Shown here: one piece after another, positions 17,135 to 26,615 of the stretch
How positions within the stretch are numbered: the first letter of the stretch is position 1
Layout: every line of letters starts with the position of its first letter
Assembly (NCBI RefSeq): GCF_003477705.1
Contig: NZ_QUDV01000003.1
Coordinates: 124,001 to 188,000 of the forward strand
DNA length: 64,000 nucleotides
Direction of reading: 5' to 3'
Origin: Dorea sp. AF36-15AT
GTDB taxonomy: Bacteria; Bacillota; Clostridia; Lachnospirales; Lachnospiraceae
Translations under genes and position numbers: made by a program
The notes under the pieces: model-generated
What the model was told of the DNA's origin: nothing
The model's database searches: none
What the model saw: only the letters and a program-made list of their open reading frames with translations

Positions 17135-18583
17135 CTATGACCAGTGTGCGCTATCTTTACTCTTTGGAAGGGTGAAAGTAAATTCACTTCCGACACCTTC
17201 CGTACTGATTACATTAATATTCTCACCGTGAGCCTGAATGGATTCCTTTACGATGGAAAGACCAAGTCCGGTTCCTTTTTTATCTTTGCCACGGGAAGAA
17301 TCTGTCTTGTAAAAACGTTCCCATATCTTATTCAGCGAATCACGCGGAATACCGACTCCGTTATCCTTGACAGATACGAAGACTTTCTCGCCGCGTTCGG
17401 TGGTTTCAACTGTAATAATAGAGTCCGGATCGCTGAATTTAATCGCATTGTCGATCAAATTGTAGAGCACCTGCTGGATTTTGTGTTTGTCAGCAAATAC
17501 GGACAAATGTCTGGTGGCAAGAACCAGTTCGATCGATATCTTCTTCTGTGTGCATGTGCCTTCAAAAGAGGCAGCAGTGGAACGGATCACATCATGAATG
17601 TCGAAAGATTCCCGGTTCAACAGAAGTTCCTGTGTGTCAAATGCATTTAACTCCAGAAGATCTCTCGTCAGATCTGTCAGTCGTTCTGTTTCAAATAAAA
17701 TAATATTCAGGTACTTGCTCTGCATTTCCAGAGGAATCGTACCATCAGCCATGGCTTCTATGTAGCCCTTGATCGAGGTGAGAGGGGAACGGAAATCGTG
17801 GGAGACATTGGCCACGAACTTCTTCTGATAGTTCTCCATATCCCGAAGCTGTGAAGACATATAGTTGAGTGATGCCGACAGATATCCCATTTCATCACTG
17901 GTGCGGATCGGAATCTCGTAGTTCAGATTGCCGGATGCATACTGTGTAGCCGCCTGGGTGATCTCAACCAGTGGTCGGTGTACCAGCAGTTCAAATGCCA
18001 GGAAGATCATAAATGACAACAGATAGATGATGATCAGGGCAATATATACACGCTGGAGCAGCGCATTCTGCAGAGCGTTGATCTCGTCCAGATTCTGATG
18101 GATCAGAAGATAGCCTTTGGTTGTAAAGTCCTGAGTGACAGGAGCAATAACTGTAATAACATCTTCGGTAAAACAACCGTGATAATCACCCTTTTGCCAG
18201 ATACTTCCGACATTTTCCGTGGGGTCAAAGTCAGGAATGACGGTTGGCGCATCCGGGTAGTCATCCGGAGATTTGCTGCAGATCAGATCCCCTTCTGCGT
18301 CTACCAGCCAGACGGCAGCATCCGTGTAGGATTCGATACCACTGAGCTGTGTGCGGACTTCCGATAAGGAAATTGTTTCATTAAAATATTTGGGCAGATA
18401 CTGTGATGCGGTAACATTAGCACTTTTATATAACCGGGATGCGGTATAGTCCGTGAGCTTATCAAGGGCATAACCGGATACCAGAATGGATGTAGTGAAT
18501 ATTGCCAGAAATCCAAATATGATATAAATTGCCAATATTTTTAATCGTAGCGTACTGCCGGTGTGTGAAGGTGTTTTATTCAT
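17135..18583 (-). CDS. two-component sensor histidine kinase
   Basis: This 482-residue membrane kinase has TM1 (about 14-37), an extracellular sensor domain of about 140 residues, TM2 (about 180-201) and a HAMP domain (about 202-255). The HisKA box follows, with phospho-acceptor His262 in VANVSHDFRSPL. The ATPase domain has the N box (NLIDNAIKFS), G1 (DNGVGIP), F box (WERFYKTD) and G2 (GTGLGLSIV). It resembles PhoR/ResE-type kinases. It starts 11 bases after the response regulator, with an AAGGA SD. The ligand is unknown; the extracellular part is PAS/dCache-sized. Confidence 0.93.
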   Translation of the reverse strand: MNKTPSHTGSTLRLKILAIYIIFGFLAIFTTSILVSGYALDKLTDYTASRLYKSANVTASQYLPKYFNETISLSEVRTQLSGIESYTDAAVWLVDAEGDLICSKSPDDYPDAPTVIPDFDPTENVGSIWQKGDYHGCFTEDVITVIAPVTQDFTTKGYLLIHQNLDEINALQNALLQRVYIALIIIYLLSFMIFLAFELLVHRPLVEITQAATQYASGNLNYEIPIRTSDEMGYLSASLNYMSSQLRDMENYQKKFVANVSHDFRSPLTSIKGYIEAMADGTIPLEMQSKYLNIILFETERLTDLTRDLLELNAFDTQELLLNRESFDIHDVIRSTAASFEGTCTQKKISIELVLATRHLSVFADKHKIQQVLYNLIDNAIKFSDPDSIITVETTERGEKVFVSVKDNGVGIPRDSLNKIWERFYKTDSSRGKDKKGTGLGLSIVKESIQAHGENINVISTEGVGSEFTFTLPKSKDSAHWS

Positions 18584-18594
18584 AACGCGCGTCC

Positions 18595-19296
18595 TTATTT
18601 GACTTCAAACTTATATCCAATGCCCCATACGGTTCCCAGATTCCAGGATGGGTGATCACTGATCTTTTTGCGGAGACGTTTGATATGTACGTCTACGGTA
18701 CGAGTGTCACCGACATATTCATAACCCCAGATGTGGTCCAGGAGCTGTTCTCTGGTAAATACCTGATTTGGTGAGGAAGCCAGGAAGTAGAGAAGCTCCA
18801 GTTCTTTTGGAGGCATGTCTACGGTCTCTCCGTCTACCTGGACCGAATAGTTGGTCAGGTTAATCACAAGTCCCGGATATTCCACACATTTGCTGTTGCT
18901 GTCAGCAGGAATTTCCGGCTTTACAGGATGATATCTGCGGAGTACGGCCTTGACTCTGGCGACCATTTCTTTCGAATCAAATGGTTTCATGATATAGTCA
19001 TCGGCTCCCAGTTCCAGACCGAGCACTTTGTCAAAGACCTCGCCCTTGGCGGAAAGCATGATGATCGGTGTTTGCGAATGGGCACGGATCTCACGGCATA
19101 CCTGATAACCGTCAATGCCCGGAAGCATCAGATCCAGAAGTATCAGATCCGGATTCCACGCATCAAATGCGAGCAGAGCACTTTCTCCGTCGTGAACGAT
19201 CTTGGTGTCGAAACATTCTTTCGCTAAATAAAGTGAGATCAGTTCTGCGATATTTTCATCGTCGTCAACGATCAGTATTTTCTGTTTGCTAACCAT
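18595..19296 (-). CDS. OmpR/PhoB-family response regulator
   Basis: This 233-residue regulator has a receiver domain with acidic pocket Asp11/Asp12, phospho-acceptor Asp55 in LILLDLMLPG, Ser82 and Lys104. A C-terminal winged helix (about 135-233) carries the family signature VDVHIKRLRKKI and ends in GIGYKFEV. It is the cognate partner of the histidine kinase 11 bases downstream. It lies 53 bp after mutS2 on the same strand with an SD of GGGGAGAAA, so read-through from mutS2 is possible. Targets are unknown. Confidence 0.95.
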   Translation of the reverse strand: MVSKQKILIVDDDENIAELISLYLAKECFDTKIVHDGESALLAFDAWNPDLILLDLMLPGIDGYQVCREIRAHSQTPIIMLSAKGEVFDKVLGLELGADDYIMKPFDSKEMVARVKAVLRRYHPVKPEIPADSNSKCVEYPGLVINLTNYSVQVDGETVDMPPKELELLYFLASSPNQVFTREQLLDHIWGYEYVGDTRTVDVHIKRLRKKISDHPSWNLGTVWGIGYKFEVK

Positions 19297-19349
19297 AATT
19301 ATTTCTCCCCACTATTTGAGTTTATGATAAATGTTGTCAGAGTGCTTCG

Positions 19350-21725
19350 CTATTTGAACTCGACAATTGTTACACCTGCGTCACCCTCACCAAATGCAGC
19401 CAGATGGAATTCTTTGATATGCTTCTGGCGGCGGAGATAAGCATGGATACCGTTGCGGAGTGCGCCGGTACCTTTGCCATGTACGATGCGTACCGGGTTT
19501 AGGTGCGCAATATAGGCATCGTCCAGGTATTTGTCAAGCTCTGCGACTGCTTCATCCACTGTCTTGCCTAACAGGTTGATCTCAGGACTGACGGAGAAGG
19601 ATTTGCTCATTTTCATCTTGCCCTTGGAAGTGCGCTGCAGACCCTTGGCAGAGTAAGAAGGCTGTTCTTCGATGATCTCCAGATCGGACATGTGTACCTG
19701 CGAATTCAGGATACCCATCTGAACATGAAGATTGCCTCTTGCATCCGGAAGAGAAGTGATAATACCGTTCAGGTTCATGCTGAGAACCCGTACAGATTCG
19801 CCAAGCTTGAAATCAGAAGGTTTATGCTTCTTTCTTGGTTTGGCAGTTTCCAATGTTACCTTGCTGCTGGTAGATTTCAGCTTTTTGCGGAGACGTTCCC
19901 GTTCTTTTTCCATCTCAGCAGCAGAGATGTTCTCCTTGCCGAATTTGCGGAAATTCTTCATGGTTTCGTCGGCAGTCTCTTTGGCATCCAACAGGATAGC
20001 GTGGGCCTTTTCGTTGGCCTCGCGGATGATGCGGTCACGCTGGTCATCTAATTTCTTCTGGCGGGATGCGGTCTCGTTCTTCAGGCGTTCCAGCTCCCGC
20101 TTGTAAGATGCAATTTCTTCTTTTTCTTTTTCGATTAATCGGCGGTTGGCTTCGAGGTCTGTCAAGACATCCTCAAAGGATTCTGCTTCGCTGGACAGAT
20201 GCGCTCTGGCATCTTCGATAATATAGTCCGGAAGTCCCAGCTTTTTGGAAATGGCAAATGCATTACTCTTTCCCGGAATACCGATCAGCAGACGGTAAGT
20301 TGGCCGGAGCGTTGCAACGTCGAACTCGCAGCTCGCATTTTCTACGCCCGGTGTCTCGAGCGCAAAAATCTTCAGTTCACTGTAGTGAGTGGTCGCCATG
20401 GTGCGGATGCCCTGAGCATGCAAATGACTCAGAATCGCGATGGCAAGAGCAGCGCCTTCGGTAGGATCGGTTCCGGCACCAAGTTCGTCGAAGAGTACCA
20501 GAGAATCGTCTTTAATCTTCTTTAAAAATGAAACAATATTCGTCATGTGAGAAGAGAAGGTACTGAGGCTCTGTTCAATACTCTGCTCGTCACCGATGTC
20601 TGCGTAGACATCTTCAAAGATACCGAGTTCTGAGCGATCAAGTGCCGGAATGTGGAGTCCAGCCTGTCCCATCAGGGTAAAAAGTCCGACCGTTTTCAGC
20701 GAAACCGTTTTACCACCTGTGTTTGGTCCTGTTACGATCAGCAGGTCGAATGTGTCACCCAGAGAAATGGTGATCGGCACAACCTTTTTGCGGTCGATCA
20801 ATGGATGGCGACCTTCCCGGATCAGAATGCGTCGTTCGTTATTAAAGACCGGTCGGCTGGCATTCATGGAAAGTGCCAGGCTTCCTCTTGCAAAAATGAA
20901 ATCCAGTTCGGTCATGACCTTATAGTCGGTGCGGATCTCTTCCATATAATCAGCGGCATCAGAACTAAGCCGGGCAAGTATCACCTGGATCTCTTCCTGT
21001 TCTTTGCCATATAATTCTTTCAGATCATTATTCAGCTTTACAACTGCCATAGGTTCGATAAAAAGTGTAGAACCGGTAGCAGACTGATCATGAATCATGC
21101 CGGACACCTTAGATCTGTATTCGGCCTTGACCGGGATACAGTAACGGTCACCACGCATGGTAATAATAGCGTCCTGCAGATAAGTGCGGAGTGGACCATT
21201 GACCATACCGGTCAATGTAGAGTGTACGCGGTCATTCATTGCGCTGATCTGACGGCGGATCTGCTTCAGTGTGCTGCTGGCATCGTCACTGATCTCGTCT
21301 TCGCTGATGATACAACGGTCAATCTCGGTAGAAAGAAGAGATACCGGTTCCAGCATATCAAAATAACTGTCCAGGCAGTCGGCAAGTTCTTCGATGGTCT
21401 CATGACGTCCATAGGCTTTGGCTCTTCCGGCTGCGGTAAGCACCTTGGCGATACGTAGAAGCTCGGCAGCATTTAATGCAGCCCCGACTTCCAGGCGTTT
21501 CATAGATTCTTCGATCGGATAGCATCCACTGAAAGACAGATGTCCTTTTTTAACAATACGGGTAAATGCAGCGGCGGTCTCTTCCTGCATGGACTCAATC
21601 TTCGTCAGATCTGTAGAAGGCTTGAGATTGCGGCATTTGCGCTGCCCACCCGGTGTGGTGGCTTCATTCATGAGAAGCTCTGTGATTTTATAAAATTCCA
21701 GTTTGGTAAGTGTTTTCTTATTCAT
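19350..21725 (-). CDS. mutS2: endonuclease MutS2
   Basis: This 791-residue protein has the MutS core and ATPase but no mismatch-recognition domain, as expected for MutS2. Walker A is TGPNTGGKTVSLKT near 333-345 and Walker B FDELGAGTDP follows. A long coiled coil (about 515-620) precedes a C-terminal Smr nuclease domain (about 715-791) with the HGKGTGALRNG motif. The family suppresses homologous recombination and, in Bacillus, rescues collided ribosomes. Start ATG 21725 follows CAGGAGATG. Length is normal. Confidence 0.96.
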   Translation of the reverse strand: MNKKTLTKLEFYKITELLMNEATTPGGQRKCRNLKPSTDLTKIESMQEETAAAFTRIVKKGHLSFSGCYPIEESMKRLEVGAALNAAELLRIAKVLTAAGRAKAYGRHETIEELADCLDSYFDMLEPVSLLSTEIDRCIISEDEISDDASSTLKQIRRQISAMNDRVHSTLTGMVNGPLRTYLQDAIITMRGDRYCIPVKAEYRSKVSGMIHDQSATGSTLFIEPMAVVKLNNDLKELYGKEQEEIQVILARLSSDAADYMEEIRTDYKVMTELDFIFARGSLALSMNASRPVFNNERRILIREGRHPLIDRKKVVPITISLGDTFDLLIVTGPNTGGKTVSLKTVGLFTLMGQAGLHIPALDRSELGIFEDVYADIGDEQSIEQSLSTFSSHMTNIVSFLKKIKDDSLVLFDELGAGTDPTEGAALAIAILSHLHAQGIRTMATTHYSELKIFALETPGVENASCEFDVATLRPTYRLLIGIPGKSNAFAISKKLGLPDYIIEDARAHLSSEAESFEDVLTDLEANRRLIEKEKEEIASYKRELERLKNETASRQKKLDDQRDRIIREANEKAHAILLDAKETADETMKNFRKFGKENISAAEMEKERERLRKKLKSTSSKVTLETAKPRKKHKPSDFKLGESVRVLSMNLNGIITSLPDARGNLHVQMGILNSQVHMSDLEIIEEQPSYSAKGLQRTSKGKMKMSKSFSVSPEINLLGKTVDEAVAELDKYLDDAYIAHLNPVRIVHGKGTGALRNGIHAYLRRQKHIKEFHLAAFGEGDAGVTIVEFK

Positions 21726-21849
21726 ATTACATCTCCTGTTAATTCCTTTTTATTCTAACGTATTTGAGGTTTAAAGAAAAGGATAAATATTGAACATTAT
21801 TCTGCAATATTGTATACTGATAGCAGAATTGTTAAAGGAGACGAACAGC

Positions 21850-23142
21850 ATGGAGAACCACGGTGATCCGCGAGACAGAGAGGGTGAATCCGGGACAGAA
21901 CATGAAGAATATGAGTTTCTGCAGGAGACCTTGAAGGACGAGAAGAAGCGGGGCAGAATCGGAAAAAGTACGATCATAAAGTGTGCAGCTCTGGGACTGG
22001 TATTTGGTATGGCGGCCAGTCTTGGTTTTTTTGCGCTAAAACCATGGGCAGAAGATCTGATGCTTGGAGATCCTAATGAGATAACAATTCCGGAAGAAGA
22101 GGAAGATGAAGGGAATACAGCCACAACTGAGGAGGAACAGTCACTTGTAGTGAGCATGGATCATTACCGGGAGATGAGTGCAGCCCTGACAGAGATCGCT
22201 GACAAGGCAAAATACAGTATGGCCAGAATATCGGTAGCTGCAGATGACACCGTTGATGCGGAGAATATAACAGGAGCAGATGAGACAGATGCGGCGGGTA
22301 CGGATAGCGTAACTGGCGTGATCATAGCGGATAATGGTCAGGAATACCTGGTCTTTGGAAGCAACAGAGTATGTCAGGGGGAAGAAGCTGTAGAAGTGAC
22401 ATTTGCAGACGGCAGAAGTTATGAGGCAGGTGTGAAGCAGAGCGACGGAACACTTGGATATGCTGTGTATGCAGTGCATAAGAGCAGTCTTGCGGCGTCT
22501 ACGGCGGAGAAGATACAGGTGGCTACTCTTGGACGTACAGGAACTGCGGAACAGGGGAATACGGTTATTGCTATGGGTGATCCGTTTGGTTATGGAGATT
22601 CTATCGGTTATGGAGTTATTGCGTCATCCGGTACAGAAAAGAACCGTACCGATGGGGAATACCAGGTAATCGGCACTGACATTTCCGGTACATCGGATGG
22701 AACAGGTGCATTATTTAACGTAAACGGCGAGGTCGTTGGCATGATCGATGCAGCAGCCAGAGATGAAGATATGGCAACGGTAACAGCGTATGGGATTTCG
22801 GATCTGAAAGCGATGATCGAATGTCTGTCAAATGGTGAGACGGTACCGTATCTTGGAATTACCGGCGTGTCTGTTACGGAGGAAATTGCCAGTGACCAGG
22901 GAATACCACGAGGTGTGTATGTGCAGAAAGTGGAAGCAGATTCACCGGCTATGGAAGCAGGTATCCAGAGCGGCGATGTGATCACGGAAGTTGCTAAGAC
23001 AGCGGTGACAACATTGTCGGCATATCATACAGTGCTGATGAAGCAGAAGACCGGTGACAGCATTCGTGTGAAGGGAATGCGGAAGGGAACCGATGGTTAT
23101 GTGGATGTGCAGTATAATGTGACTGTAGGAAGCTTCAGATGA
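21850..23142 (+). CDS. membrane-anchored HtrA-like protein with degenerate protease triad and PDZ domain
   Basis: This 430-residue protein has a charged cytoplasmic N-terminus (1-42), one membrane helix (about 43-66), an acidic linker, a trypsin-like double beta-barrel (about 110-325) and a PDZ domain (about 331-425). Compared with HtrA/DegP the catalytic residues are missing. The expected His motif (TNNHV) reads GSNRV near 171-174. The expected Asp motif (D-x-DLAV) reads LGYAVYAV near 201-208. The expected GNSGGPL reads SDGTGALF near 283-290. The fold is kept (YGVIASSGT, NVNGEVVGM), so it is probably a non-catalytic envelope quality-control or scaffold protein. ATG 21850 has an AAAGGAG SD. 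Confidence 0.85.
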   Translation: MENHGDPRDREGESGTEHEEYEFLQETLKDEKKRGRIGKSTIIKCAALGLVFGMAASLGFFALKPWAEDLMLGDPNEITIPEEEEDEGNTATTEEEQSLVVSMDHYREMSAALTEIADKAKYSMARISVAADDTVDAENITGADETDAAGTDSVTGVIIADNGQEYLVFGSNRVCQGEEAVEVTFADGRSYEAGVKQSDGTLGYAVYAVHKSSLAASTAEKIQVATLGRTGTAEQGNTVIAMGDPFGYGDSIGYGVIASSGTEKNRTDGEYQVIGTDISGTSDGTGALFNVNGEVVGMIDAAARDEDMATVTAYGISDLKAMIECLSNGETVPYLGITGVSVTEEIASDQGIPRGVYVQKVEADSPAMEAGIQSGDVITEVAKTAVTTLSAYHTVLMKQKTGDSIRVKGMRKGTDGYVDVQYNVTVGSFR

Positions 23143-23199
23143 GACCTGTTATGAGCATTTATAAAATCAGAAGAACATAATAGAAAGAGAGAATTTATC

Positions 23200-24156
23200 A
23201 TGAGATATATCAATACCCTCTGTGAGGGCGAGACAATTCGTAATGTGTATTTGTGTAAAGGGAAGCGTTCGGCGGAGACGAGAAATGGCAAGCCATATGA
23301 CAATCTGATCTTGCAGGATAAGACCGGCACGCTGGATGGTAAGGTGTGGGATCCGAATTCAAGTGGGATTGCAGATTATGATGAGCTGGACTTTATCGAG
23401 GTGTTCGGTGAAGTGACCAGCTATAATAATGCCCTTCAGTTGAATATCCGTCAGATCCGCAAGGCATATGAGGATGAATATAATCCGGCAGATTACATGC
23501 CGACGACTGAGAAGAATGAAGACACCATGTACCAGGAACTTCTGAATTACGGGAAACAGATCGGCAACACTTATCTGAAACAGGTGGTGGAGTATTATTT
23601 CGTAAATAATCAGGAATTTGTAAAGGTGTTTAAGGGACATTCCGCAGCGAAGAGTGTGCATCACGGATTCGCAGGAGGACTTCTGGAACATACATTAAGT
23701 GTTGTGAAGATGTGTGAATACATGGTTGGCGCATATCCAATCCTGAATCGTGATCTGCTGTATACCGCAGCAATGTGTCATGATATCGGCAAAGTGAAAG
23801 AGCTGTCCGCATTTCCAAAGAATGATTATACGGATGAAGGACAGTTATTAGGACATATTGTGATTGGCGTGGAGATGGTAAATGATGCGATTCGTGAGAT
23901 CCCGGATTTTCCGGAGAAGCTGGCCAATGAACTGAAGCACTGCATCATCTCACATCATGGAGAATTGGAGTATGGCTCGCCGAAGAAACCGGCATTGCCG
24001 GAAGCATTTGCCCTAAACTTTGCAGACTGTGCAGATGCCAAGATGGAGACGCTGACTGAGATCTTCAAAGACAGCAAGAATATGAAAGATAAAGAATGGA
24101 CTGGATATAACCGACTGTTTGAGACAAATCTCAGAAAGAGCAGTCTGGAAAAGTAG
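23200..24156 (+). CDS. YhaM-like 3'-5' exoribonuclease (OB fold + HD domain)
   Basis: This 318-residue protein begins with an OB-fold nucleic-acid-binding domain (about 1-90, LCEGETIRNVYLCKGKRSAE) followed by an HD metal hydrolase domain. The HD motifs are HHGFAGGLLEHTLSV (150-164), CHDIGK near 192-197, a second HH in ISHHGELEYGSP, and a distal Asp in NFADCADAKMETL. This matches Bacillus YhaM/CBF1, an RNA and DNA 3'-5' exonuclease. The size is typical. The gene lies 57 bp after the HtrA-like gene and 25 bp before the methyltransferase gene, forming a likely operon. Confidence 0.92.
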   Translation: MRYINTLCEGETIRNVYLCKGKRSAETRNGKPYDNLILQDKTGTLDGKVWDPNSSGIADYDELDFIEVFGEVTSYNNALQLNIRQIRKAYEDEYNPADYMPTTEKNEDTMYQELLNYGKQIGNTYLKQVVEYYFVNNQEFVKVFKGHSAAKSVHHGFAGGLLEHTLSVVKMCEYMVGAYPILNRDLLYTAAMCHDIGKVKELSAFPKNDYTDEGQLLGHIVIGVEMVNDAIREIPDFPEKLANELKHCIISHHGELEYGSPKKPALPEAFALNFADCADAKMETLTEIFKDSKNMKDKEWTGYNRLFETNLRKSSLEK

Positions 24157-24181
24157 ACGGATAAGAGTATATAAATAGACG

Positions 24182-25579
24182 ATGAGTATGAAGAAAAATG
24201 ATCTGACAACAGTTACAATTGAAGATATGGGTGTCGGCGGCGAAGGCATCGGTAAGGTAGACGGCTATACGCTGTTTGTGAAGGATGCGGTTATTGGTGA
24301 TGTGGCAGAAGTGAAGGTCATGAAGGCGAAGAAGCATTATGGTTATGCACGCCTGATGAAGATACTGCAGCCATCAAAAGACAGAGTAGAGCCTGTCTGT
24401 CCGGTGGCGAGACAATGTGGAGGCTGTCAGATACAGGCATTGAACTATGAGAAACAGCTGGAATTTAAGCATAACAAGGTGCGCAACAATCTGATCCGAC
24501 TGGGCGGTATTCCAGAGGAACTTTTGGATGAGATTATGGAACCGGCAGCAGGAATGAAAGAGCCGTTCCGTTATCGCAATAAAGCACAGTTTCCGATTGG
24601 CAGAGACCGTGATGGAAAGCTGACTGCCGGATTCTATGCAGGCAGGACACACCAGATCATTCCGGTGCCGGAGCGTGACTGCGTACTGGGGGTAAAAGAG
24701 AATAAAGAAATCCTGGACGCAATTCTGGAATTTATGCAGGTGGAACATATCGAACCATATAATGAAGAAAATCACAGTGGACTGGTGCGCCATGTACTGA
24801 TCCGTTATGGATTCCGTACAGGCGAGATCATGGTCTGCCTCGTTATCAATGGAAAGACACTTCCACATAGCGAGAAGCTGGTGGAGAGACTTACAAAAAT
24901 ACCGGGGATGACGAGTATTACCTGCAGCATCAACCGCGAGAAGACGAATGTCATCATGGGAACGAAGATCCAGCTTCTGTGGGGACAGATGTATATTACA
25001 GATTATATCGGAGAAGTAAAGTTCCAGATATCACCGCTTTCTTTTTATCAGGTGAATCCGGTGCAGACCGAGGTGCTGTATGGAACTGCGTTAGAATATG
25101 CAGGACTTACCGGTCACGAGACTGTGTGGGATTTGTACTGTGGAATCGGAACCATTTCTCTCTTCCTTGCACAGAAAGCGGAACAGGTCTATGGTGTAGA
25201 GATCGTTCCGCAGGCAATTGACGATGCGAAAAAGAATGCAGAGATCAATGCGCTGACTAATGCTGAATTTTTCGTGGGTAAGGCAGAAGAAGTGCTGCCG
25301 GGATACTATGCGGATTATACCAAAGAGCATCCGGGAGAACATGCGCACGCAGATGTGATCGTAGTCGATCCGCCGCGAAAAGGATGCGAACAGAGTGTAC
25401 TTGATACCATGGTTCAGATGGAGCCGGAGAGGATTGTATATGTGAGCTGCGATTCTGCAACACTGGCACGAGATGTGAAGTATCTGCGGGAGAACGGGTA
25501 TGAGATCAGGAAAGTGAAGGCGACAGATATGTTTCCGATGTCGGTCCATGTGGAGACGGTAGTTCTTTTGTCCCAATAA
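24182..25579 (+). CDS. rlmD: 23S rRNA (uracil-5)-methyltransferase, RlmD/RumA family
   Basis: This 465-residue enzyme makes m5U in RNA using SAM. It has an N-terminal TRAM domain (about 5-65), a four-cysteine iron-sulfur site with CPVARQCGGC (about 74-83), and a C-terminal Rossmann methyltransferase. Motifs include WDLYCGIGTISLF near 315-327, VVDPPRKGCE near 394-403 and the catalytic cysteine in YVSCDSATLARD. Several paralogues occur in Firmicutes, so the exact uridine cannot be assigned. The ATG at 24182 lacks a clear SD; an in-frame ATG lies six bases later. It is last in an operon with the YhaM-like gene and abuts transposon debris. Confidence 0.9.
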   Translation: MSMKKNDLTTVTIEDMGVGGEGIGKVDGYTLFVKDAVIGDVAEVKVMKAKKHYGYARLMKILQPSKDRVEPVCPVARQCGGCQIQALNYEKQLEFKHNKVRNNLIRLGGIPEELLDEIMEPAAGMKEPFRYRNKAQFPIGRDRDGKLTAGFYAGRTHQIIPVPERDCVLGVKENKEILDAILEFMQVEHIEPYNEENHSGLVRHVLIRYGFRTGEIMVCLVINGKTLPHSEKLVERLTKIPGMTSITCSINREKTNVIMGTKIQLLWGQMYITDYIGEVKFQISPLSFYQVNPVQTEVLYGTALEYAGLTGHETVWDLYCGIGTISLFLAQKAEQVYGVEIVPQAIDDAKKNAEINALTNAEFFVGKAEEVLPGYYADYTKEHPGEHAHADVIVVDPPRKGCEQSVLDTMVQMEPERIVYVSCDSATLARDVKYLRENGYEIRKVKATDMFPMSVHVETVVLLSQ

Positions 25580-25590
25580 AAACCAGATGA

Positions 25591-25914
25591 CACGGAATTT
25601 ACTATCCGAATCTTGTCAGTACAGATGAAGAACCGCATTATGGGAAATATGGAATGATGCGGAAAACGTATCTGAAAGAGCATCGTCCGGCAATGTATTC
25701 ACTGTATATGTTGGAAGACAGATTAACAGAACATCTGAATGCTGTGGACGATGAAGCACAGGAGAGGATGGGTATTCTGGTGCGTCAGATGATGGAGAAG
25801 CAAGGCGTTACGGAAGAATTGAAAGCTCGTGATCAGATGGTGTGGGTTGGAGCTGTAAATAATATCCAAAATGCAGCAGAAGAGATTGTGTTAAAAGAAT
25901 TGATTTATACTTAA
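25591..25914 (+). pseudogene. tnpV: TnpV-type transposon protein, 5'-truncated remnant
   Basis: The reading frame from 25591 gives HGIYYPNLVSTDEEPHYGKYGMMRKTYLKEHRP and ends ELKARDQMVWVGAVNNIQNAAEEIVLKELIYT. This matches TnpV proteins of Tn4451/Tn1549-like elements over nearly their whole length. A TGA at 25588-25590 directly precedes the conserved region and no start codon with an SD lies before it, so the N-terminus is lost. An internal ATG at 25654 could give an 86-residue product. It sits just after the rlmD stop and before an AT-rich cassette, so it likely marks an old integration or excision site. Confidence 0.8.
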
Positions 25915-25955
25915 AAAAGAGGGCGGCAGCATTTTGACTGTCGCCCTTTGGTTAT
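25913..25955 (+). terminator. terminator after the tnpV remnant
   Basis: GGGCGGCAG (25921-25929) pairs with CTGTCGCCC (25938-25946), with one G-U pair. A-rich upstream and T-rich downstream flanks allow bidirectional use with the minus-strand ABC cassette. Confidence 0.7.
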
Positions 25956-25982
25956 TTATGGATATTTCTTTTCTAATTCTCT

Positions 25983-26615
25983 TCAATTCTTTTGGCTATA
26001 TCCAATGGTACTTACTACTAATGAAATTCCGAAAATTATTACTGAAACAATAGCGGCAACTATCATATATGAGTAAGTAGAGTTCAACATTGCAGATATT
26101 CCCGGTCCATCTTCAAAATATTTTACAAAGTAAAACATGGGGATTACCACAATCAATCCCATAGTTTGTGCAGAACGAAAACCAAACCAATAAGTTAATG
26201 GCAAGCAAATTCCTGTCCATATCAATGGGATAATAACTGCTGCAACAATCGAAAATAGCCAGATAAGCATATCAAAGTTTTGAAAAATCACACTGGATAA
26301 ACCGTTGAACGTAATACTGCCTAAAATGCTGATTGCAACAGTATATAGTACGGAAACATATTTACTCGCAACAACAGTAAAACTGCTTATCGGCATAGTT
26401 AATTGATATTTTTTCCAGCCCGCCTTTTCATCACTTGCGAAACCCATAATATTTTGCATACCGATTGTCATTGCAAACATAACAGAAGCAAATAAGCCAG
26501 CATAAATTCCTGTGTTGAAGATAAGCAGAACAATAGCCGCTACTGCAATCAGAATAAGTTTCTTGTCAATGCTTTTGAAGAAAATGGATGTATCTTTATA
26601 AATCAATCCTCGCAT
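25983..26615 (-). CDS. ABC-2 type transporter permease
   Basis: This 210-residue protein has about six hydrophobic helices and starts MRGLIYKDTSIFFKSIDKK, a typical YtrC/ABC-2 permease opening. It pairs with the ATPase upstream, whose coding region it overlaps by 13 bp, and with a GntR/YtrA-type regulator. In Bacillus this architecture (YtrABCDEF) is induced by cell-wall antibiotics. The three-gene set is more AT-rich than the surroundings, consistent with lateral transfer. Substrate unknown. Confidence 0.85.
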   Translation of the reverse strand: MRGLIYKDTSIFFKSIDKKLILIAVAAIVLLIFNTGIYAGLFASVMFAMTIGMQNIMGFASDEKAGWKKYQLTMPISSFTVVASKYVSVLYTVAISILGSITFNGLSSVIFQNFDMLIWLFSIVAAVIIPLIWTGICLPLTYWFGFRSAQTMGLIVVIPMFYFVKYFEDGPGISAMLNSTYSYMIVAAIVSVIIFGISLVVSTIGYSQKN

